This document shows, in pieces, positions 48,921 through 53,561 of a stretch of 53,561 nucleotides of DNA. The notes beneath the pieces were generated by a model. That model saw nothing but the letters and a program-made list of their open reading frames with translations, was not told the DNA's origin and made no database searches. Position numbers and translations under genes: made by a program. How positions within the stretch are numbered: the first letter of the stretch is position 1; every line of letters begins with the position of its first letter. This DNA comes from Alphaproteobacteria bacterium (GTDB lineage Bacteria > Pseudomonadota > Alphaproteobacteria > Micropepsales > Micropepsaceae), in assembly GCA_019247845.1 (NCBI GenBank), contig JAFBAL010000012.1, positions 1 through 53,561 on the forward strand. The letters are read 5' to 3'.

Positions 48921-49384
48921 TTATCGCAATATCCCACGCTGAGATAATCCCATTAAATGGCGAAAGATAAACCCGCCTACCAAAAGTGCGATGACGCTCG
49001 GCCCCGTCACTATCACAAAGAGCAGAAACTCCCCGCCGGACGATTTGCTCGGCCGGCGCTGTGTTGCATCGCCTCGAACAAGGGAATGAGAAAAGCCGAA
49101 GTTACATACCCAAAATAGAAAAGCAGGCCTGCTGCGAAAGTTGGCAATGCAATCTTTCTGAAGAAGAAGAGTGCGCCTCCAGCGAGCAAAAAAGCTGCGG
49201 ACATCAGCCCGAGACACCAATGGATCATCGCTGCTGATGCCCCATCTAGCTGGAGAGGAAAATTCGGGAAAAGTGATTTATCAAACGAAGCCAACGATAA
49301 CAGGAATGCGTTTGATAAGCCCGCCCACGCTAGAGCACCAGCAATAACCCGCACCCAGATCGGCTTTGGCCTCTCGCTTGGCAT
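48921..49384 (-). pseudogene. Four-segment small membrane protein with a frameshift
   Basis: The frame from ATG 49384 encodes 123 residues (MPSERPKPIWVRVIAGALAW...) with three membrane segments, then reads a polar, unlikely end (GRANRPAGSFCSL). Another frame resumes beside the same point with SGGEFLLFVIVTGPSVIALL and VGGFIFRHLMGLSQRGIL, an excellent fourth membrane segment ending at 48921. A single indel near 49040-49070 would join them. It lies after the 58-residue membrane protein behind the orphan rhs tip. Family not recognised. It is either a decayed gene or a truncated three-segment protein (49013-49384). Confidence 0.55.
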
Positions 49385-49428
49385 CTATCTGCTATCCAAC
49401 AGCACTTCACAACGGCAAAGCTCGCCGC

Positions 49429-49605
49429 TCATTTGAGACCAGACTTATCTCGACGATCTTTGCGCCAGTAATAGATATAGAGAAGATTATAAAATAGTAG
49501 TCCGACAAATAGGGCGGGACCAAAAAAACGATATGGCGCATAGACCAGTATGAGCCAAAGTAACAAGGCTACGAATAAACCAGTGATCATCACAATGGGT
49601 CTCAT
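49429..49605 (-). CDS. Small two-segment membrane protein coupled to the orphan rhs tip
   Basis: A 58-residue protein: MRPIVMITGLFVALLLWLIL, a short YAPYRFFGPAL loop, a second hydrophobic stretch (FVGLLFYNLLYIYYW), then a basic tail RKDRRDKSGLK. The stop of the rhs tip and the ribosome site are one element (TAGGAGATCGCATG), so translation is coupled. Position and size fit an immunity protein for a membrane-acting tip, but no family is recognised and the evidence is contextual. Confidence 0.6.
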   Translation of the reverse strand: MRPIVMITGLFVALLLWLILVYAPYRFFGPALFVGLLFYNLLYIYYWRKDRRDKSGLK

Positions 49606-50345
49606 GCGATCTCCTATTGGCAAATCGGGGCCGTGGAACTCTTAATTACGGTATGCGTCTTTCCTCCCCAGAAACCTCCGCCAGCTCCCACAGTCACTGC
49701 AGACCCAGAGATTTCACCATTTGTGTTGGCTGTAATTTCGCCTCCAATCGGCCCGGTCAGCTGAAAGTCGTATTTGTAGGCGTCGCCCATAAAGTCCCGC
49801 ATGGAGTCAGTGGTGCCGTACGCGCCGCCCAGGAATGCGCCCAAACCACCATAGGCGCCGCTGCTGACAAATGTGCCTGATTGTCCAGTATCGGTCCAGA
49901 AATGACCATAGGATATTCCGACGCCTACGCCGATTGTCTGCTCGTACCCAGCGCTCCACCATTTTACGGGTTCGTCGAGGGAAATGCATTTTTGGCCATT
50001 TGGCTGGTTGTCCACTATGGGATAGGATTCCAATAACGTCAGCGGACGTTTTTCCAGAACCAGAACGCATTCATAAGCGCCCATGACACTAGCGGGATCG
50101 CATTGTCCGCGCTTCTTTCCAGCGGCGGACTTTCGTCCATTGGCGGCGCGTTCGGTGCCGGTCGGATCGCCGGGAGTATTCAAGAAGTTCAGGTTATTAA
50201 GCGGCCCGGTCACTGGACTTAAATTGCCGTTACCTCCTTCTCTTTCCGCGGTAACGACAACGGTTTCTATTTGCGACCCGTTCGAAAGGGACGTAAGCAG
50301 ATAGCATACGAGGGGACAAGTTGTCTGTCCGCCGCTATGTCCCGT

Positions 50346-50827
50346 CGGATCAGTGTCATTGAGCGGATTGTCGTTGAGGTATGCATATCGGTTGTAGGCC
50401 TGGCTGTAGCCGGCATCGGGAATGATGCTGTCTGCTGCCTGGAACCGTCCGAGGCTCGGATCGTAGGTGCGCGCGTTCATGTTGATGAGGCAGAAGCTGT
50501 CGAGCATCTCGTGGCCGGTATAGCCGCGGGTGGTGAGCGAGGTGACGGAGCAGGCGCTGTTGTCGGTGCCGTTGGCGTTGCGCCGCTTGCCCCACGGGTC
50601 GTAGCTCAGACGTTCGTTGACGCTCTTCGACGCATCGGTGATCGCCGAGATCGAGCCCAGGTGGTCGAGGGCCATGTAGTACCAGCTGACCGTGGTGCCG
50701 ATCTTGTTGCGCAGCGCCACGATACCGATGCCGGGCACGGTGATGTAGTCGTTGTAGGTCGTCGTGCTGCCGCTGACCACCTTGTCCGACATCGCCCCCG
50801 TCATCGGGTCGTAGAGATAGCTCGTCG
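50346..50827 (-). repeat. RHS core repeat, orphan copy
   Basis: About 480 bases closely matching 53080-53561 (offset 2734 bases). The match is near-exact through the core and ends just past the DPxGH codons, where the two tips diverge. It runs beyond the window edge in the other copy. Confidence 0.9.
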
Positions 50828-51213
50828 CCGTCGTGGCCGAGGTGCAGTTCGGCACGCACATCTTGTAGCGGTTCTCGAACGCCCCGTAGTACAGCTCGAC
50901 CGCGTTGGTGCCCTCGGCTAGCGTCGTCATGTTATTGGCGGCGGTATAGCTCATGGTGAACCCCGCCCCGCCCAGCATGTTGCCGTTGTTGTCGTAGCTG
51001 AAGGTCGGGTTCGTCACGCCGTTGTAGTTGCCGGTGATCGAGGCCAGCTGGTGCGGGCCATAGCCCGTGCCGCCATAGGTGTAGCAGTTCGCCGCCGTGC
51101 AGATGTCGCTCTTCTTGGTGATGCCTCCCAGCGCGTCGTAGGCGATGGCCTTCCTGGGCATGGTCGTACACGTCGCCGTCATCGACGCGTTCACCAGCCG
51201 GTTCATCCCGTCA

Positions 51214-51320
51214 TAGCAGAACTTCTCGGTATAGCCCTGCCAGGTGTCCGACCGGTCGATCAGATTGCCGTTCGGGTCCCAGTCGTAGGAGGAAAAGCAA
51301 CGGTTAGAGGTAGGGGCTCG
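51214..51320 (-). repeat. 107-bp direct repeat, RHS copy B
   Basis: Partner of 48748-48854. Here it forms the 5' end of the orphan rhs frame, preceded on the minus strand by the downstream end of the small membrane protein gene region. Confidence 0.92.
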
Positions 51321-51373
51321 ATGCTGAGAGGCGCTTCAAGGGATGGATTCCCCACGCCCCCGCAACCGCGCGA

Positions 51374-51688
51374 TCAGAACGGCAAGCGCACAATCCCGAT
51401 TAACACTGCTGCCGATAGGCCGAGAACAAAGCTGGCACCTGCCAGTACCCAATAAAGGCGCTCCAAGCCGCCCCCTGGATAAAGTCGACGATAGGAATCT
51501 CGAATATGCTTATACTTCTGAGGATGCGCGCCGATGTAACCGATCTGCTCAGTATCCGGAAGTTTCCGATTTAACTCCCCGATCATCGCGAACATAACGA
51601 AGGTTGTCGAAACCGCGCACGCTATCGCGAGAGCAAACAGAAAAAAGCCTGCAACGATGCGACCGTTGATCACAAAGGTCAGTGACAT
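51374..51688 (-). CDS. Small membrane protein, tandem copy 2 (putative immunity-type)
   Basis: A 104-residue protein with two membrane segments (IVAGFFLFALAIACAVSTTF; YWVLAGASFVLGLSAAVLIG) around a polar middle with ELNRKLPDTEQIGYIG and KYKHIRDSYRRLYPGG. It is a paralogue of 51938-52255: the middle reads EVNRKLPDSEQIGYAG and KYKLIRHSYRRFYPNG there. Its ATG overlaps the stop of an rhs-tip remnant by 10 bases, exactly as the other copy overlaps the intact tip. Homologous two-segment proteins of unknown role exist broadly, so immunity is an inference from position. Confidence 0.75.
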   Translation of the reverse strand: MSLTFVINGRIVAGFFLFALAIACAVSTTFVMFAMIGELNRKLPDTEQIGYIGAHPQKYKHIRDSYRRLYPGGGLERLYWVLAGASFVLGLSAAVLIGIVRLPF

Positions 51689-51909
51689 GCGTTTTGCCGT
51701 ATCGCGGTCATGGCTGAATCAAGAGGGCTGAGTTTCCGCGGTGTGTCACCCAAGTCGAGAATAGGCCAAGAATACGTCGACGAGAATTGTACCGTGGGAG
51801 AAGGAAATAGGCTACCTCCAACGGATCCACCGTACACCAAAACATCGCCGTTTATCCCGAGCGGAGTTGAGCTTGAACTGGATATGTAACCGCCGAAACG
51901 GCCCATCGC
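51679..51909 (-). pseudogene. Remnant of an RHS C-terminal tip end
   Basis: The frame encodes MGRFGGYISSSS, then DVLVYGGSVGGSLFPSP, SSTYSWPILDLGD and SPLDSAMTAIRQNACH to a TGA at 51679. This matches the last ~75 residues of the intact main tip (DVRVYGGAAGGCLW, STTYAWRVADLGD, SLLDSGMTALRQGACRH). Everything upstream of this end is missing. Together with the small membrane protein behind it, it is a diverged tandem copy of the tip end plus small gene. Confidence 0.8.
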
Positions 51910-51937
51910 AGTTCGTCGGATAGGAGGCGCTGCGACA

Positions 51938-52255
51938 TCAAAACGGCAAATCAATGATGCCAAACAGCACTGCCGCTGCAAAGCCAAATACGAAAGTTGA
52001 TACTCCGAGCGCCCAATAAATATGTTCGAGGTGACCATTAGGATAAAAACGTCGATAGCTGTGCCGGATCAGCTTGTATTTTCCGAAATACGGACCGGCA
52101 TAGCCTATTTGCTCGCTATCCGGAAGTTTACGGTTCACCTCTCCAATCATGGCAAGCAGTACAAACGTCGACGAGAACGCGCAGGTTGTCGCCACGGCAA
52201 ACAAGAGTGCCCCAATGATGAGACGATTCGTAATGACCAATGTCAGTGACGACAT
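51938..52255 (-). CDS. Small membrane protein, copy 1, overlapping the main rhs gene
   Basis: A 105-residue protein starting MSSLTLVITNRLIIGALLFA, with two membrane segments (LIIGALLFAVATTCAFSSTF; YWALGVSTFVFGFAAAVLFG) and the conserved polar middle shared with 51374-51688. Its ATG lies 13 bases inside the rhs 3' end (the rhs stop is at 52243), so it is translationally coupled to the RHS protein. Size, coupling and duplication with the tip end suit an immunity or partner protein for the tip. No named family can be assigned. Confidence 0.8.
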   Translation of the reverse strand: MSSLTLVITNRLIIGALLFAVATTCAFSSTFVLLAMIGEVNRKLPDSEQIGYAGPYFGKYKLIRHSYRRFYPNGHLEHIYWALGVSTFVFGFAAAVLFGIIDLPF

Positions 52256-53561
52256 GCGCCTTGCCTCAATGCGGTCATGCCAGAGTCAAGAAGGCTGAAT
52301 CTAGCAGGTCTATCGCCTAAGTCTGCAACACGCCAAGCATATGTAGTCGAAACTTGGAAAGTGAAAGTGCACCACAGGCAACCTCCGGCAGCCCCACCGT
52401 AGACCCTCACATCCGCGTTGGGATTGCTGGTTTGCATGAAAGGCCCCGCGGCCGATCTCGCCCCGAAGATACCGAAATATTCCGCCGATCCACTCACCGA
52501 TTCGAAAAATTGCGAATAGTTGCCGTTGTCGTTTCCTAGGTTATAGATCATCCCTGAGAACGCGGAAGCAGACACGCCACCATTCCACCCCCCAAACCCT
52601 CCAGCGGATACGAATATCGACGATTGGCCCGTGTTATAGTTGGTCACAAGCTCGGCAGTGAACGTCGGCCCTGTGATGCCACCATAGCTAGTCGTAACAC
52701 CTACCGTTCTCCCTTCTGGAATGACGTGATTGCAGAGGTAGGCGCCAGCTTTTTGGGCGAGATTTCTAATGCTGGCCCCCAAGTCACTAAGCGACGCCCC
52801 CAAAACACTCGGCGCGCTCCCATCATCCAGCAGCGTTTCAACGACAGTCTCAATTCCATTGATTGTTGTGTAGCTTTCTCTTGTGCGCTCAAAACCCTCA
52901 TGTCCTCCGCTATCGCCACGGGCTCCGCCACCGCCGAATATTCCCAATGAGTCTCCGCCCCAGACTAGGTTCACTCCATCATCGAACACCTCCCCTTCGA
53001 ACAGGCTTCCGTTAACACGAACCGTTTCTGTATGGCAGTAATCGTCGCAACCTTGGCCATAGCCTCCATCGTGTCCGCTCGGATCGGTATAGGCGAGCGG
53101 ATTGTCGTACACATAGGCGTATCGGTTGTACGCTTGGCTGTAGCCTGGGTTGGGAATGATACTATCGGCGCCCTGGAACCGTCCGAGGCTGGGGTCGTAG
53201 GTCCGTGCATTCATGTTGATCAGGCAGAAGCTGTCCAGCATCTCGTGGCCGGTATAGCCGCGGGTGGTGAGCGAGGTGATCGAGCAGGCGCTGTTGTCGG
53301 TGCCGTTGGCGTTGCGCCGCTTGCCCCAGGGGTCGTAGCTCAGGCGCTCGCTGACGCTCTTCGACGCGTCGGTGATCGCCGAGATCGAGCCCAGATGGTC
53401 GAGGGCCATGTAGTACCAGCTGACCGTCGTGCCGATCTTGTTGCGCAGCGCCACGATGCCGACCCCCGGCACCGTGATGTAGTCGTTGTAGGTGGTGGTG
53501 CTGCCGCTGACCACCTTGTCCGACATCGCACCCGTCATCGGATCGTAGAGATAGCTCGTCG
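52243..53561 (-). CDS. RHS/YD-repeat protein, C-terminal part with variable tip 1 (5' end outside window)
   Basis: The frame is open from the right edge to a TGA at 52243, ~439 residues. It has the RHS core end (YMALDHLGSISAITDA, RLSYDPWGKRRNANG, GYTGHEMLDSFCLINMNART, then DPSLGRFQGADSIIP and the DPSGH end), after which a ~280-residue tip begins. The tip is Gly/Ser/Thr-rich (TGQSSIFVSAGGFGG, SGSAEYFGIFGARS, DVRVYGGAAGG) with no recognised nuclease, deaminase or ADP-ribosyltransferase motif. RHS shells encase and release such tips as toxins or effectors in known systems. Overlaps a small membrane protein gene. The N-terminal export domain is outside the window, so the delivery route cannot be told. 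Confidence 0.85.
   Translation of the reverse strand, partial: TSYLYDPMTGAMSDKVVSGSTTTYNDYITVPGVGIVALRNKIGTTVSWYYMALDHLGSISAITDASKSVSERLSYDPWGKRRNANGTDNSACSITSLTTRGYTGHEMLDSFCLINMNARTYDPSLGRFQGADSIIPNPGYSQAYNRYAYVYDNPLAYTDPSGHDGGYGQGCDDYCHTETVRVNGSLFEGEVFDDGVNLVWGGDSLGIFGGGGARGDSGGHEGFERTRESYTTINGIETVVETLLDDGSAPSVLGASLSDLGASIRNLAQKAGAYLCNHVIPEGRTVGVTTSYGGITGPTFTAELVTNYNTGQSSIFVSAGGFGGWNGGVSASAFSGMIYNLGNDNGNYSQFFESVSGSAEYFGIFGARSAAGPFMQTSNPNADVRVYGGAAGGCLWCTFTFQVSTTYAWRVADLGDRPARFSLLDSGMTALRQGACRH
53080..53561 (-). repeat. RHS core repeat, main copy
   Basis: Partner of 50346-50827, continuing past the right edge. Differences are mostly single third-position bases. Confidence 0.9.

Larger units (their letters stand above)
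49614..51335 (-). pseudogene. Orphan RHS core fragment with C-terminal tip 2 (no start)
   Basis: The frame opens after a TGA at 51336-51338 with no start codon or ribosome site and runs to a TAG at 49614. It has YD repeats (YDWDPNGNL, FSYDNNGNMLGG, YLYDPMTGAMSDK), the core end motif SYDPWGKRRNANG, then DPSLGRFQAADSIIP and NRYAYLNDNPLNDTDPTGH. After DPTGH the ~270-residue tip is different from that of the main gene except for a TGQSGTFVSSGAYGG motif, and is rich in Gly, Ser and Thr. An ATG at 51206 (MNRLVNAS) could give a 530-residue protein, but there is no sign that it is used. Classic displaced rhs tip. Confidence 0.8.

Noticed and set aside
48921..49220. Separate gene for the 99-residue frame starting MVSRADVR
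   Set aside because: Only its last ~40 residues look like protein (a membrane segment); the first half is a shadow of the three-segment protein, so a frameshifted single gene is the better reading.

Overview
The window is GC-rich chromosomal DNA from an alphaproteobacterium. The genus cannot be fixed from sequence alone. The alphaproteobacterial call rests on GGAAC-N16-CGTT promoters of the EcfG general-stress sigma factor type, a DUF6894 protein, a CheB-CheR-PAS fusion and the general style of the proteins. No rRNA, tRNA, CRISPR array or insertion sequence was recognised. No stretch over 300 bases is empty apart from decayed genes.

0-11 kb: the end of a flavin monooxygenase and a dihydrolipoyl dehydrogenase are followed by a compact minus-strand array read from about 10.9 kb down to 2.1 kb. 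Its order is type III polyketide synthase, ICMT-like methyltransferase, AlkB-type di-iron membrane oxygenase, DHA2 exporter, penicillin-acylase-type Ntn hydrolase, a GT2-GtrA polyprenyl-phosphate glycosyltransferase and an ArnT-like glycosyltransferase. A good sigma-70 promoter lies in front of the polyketide synthase and a strong hairpin follows the last gene. This looks like one biosynthesis, export and modification cluster for an alkylpyrone or alkylresorcinol-type lipid.

11-25 kb: two paralogous modules, each a LysR regulator divergent from a roughly 420-residue GNAT-family protein, lie about 10 kb apart. The second also carries an isochorismatase-like protein that appears to have lost its catalytic cysteine. 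Between the modules are a secreted beta-helix-like protein, a GSCFA-sulfotransferase pair, a MAPEG protein, a DUF5694 protein, LemA with DUF2207, a steroid 5-alpha-reductase-like protein and an XRE regulator.

25-49 kb: an OmpR/histidine kinase pair heads a periplasmic operon (YVTN propeller, multicopper oxidase, degenerate PAP2) and diverges from an outer-membrane protein and a four-repeat membrane protein. A stress section follows: PfpI-OsmC, nitronate monooxygenase, a YghA-like dehydrogenase, a flavodoxin-like reductase and a HlyD-MFS-NodT efflux operon. Three of these transcription units have perfect EcfG-type promoters. Then come a stand-alone CheB convergent with a CheB-CheR-PAS fusion, a Crp/Fnr regulator, and a DNA-repair group (ATP-dependent ligase, CinA/PncC, topoisomerase IB).

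48.7-53.6 kb: an RHS/YD-repeat polymorphic-protein locus of lower GC. The 3' part of an rhs gene enters from the right edge. Behind it lie an overlapping small membrane protein, a diverged tandem copy of the C-terminal tip plus small-protein unit, an orphan rhs core with a second C-terminal tip and its own coupled small membrane protein, a frameshifted membrane protein, and a final rhs scrap. The layout resembles a toxin-tip/immunity cassette array, but the function of the tips is not established.
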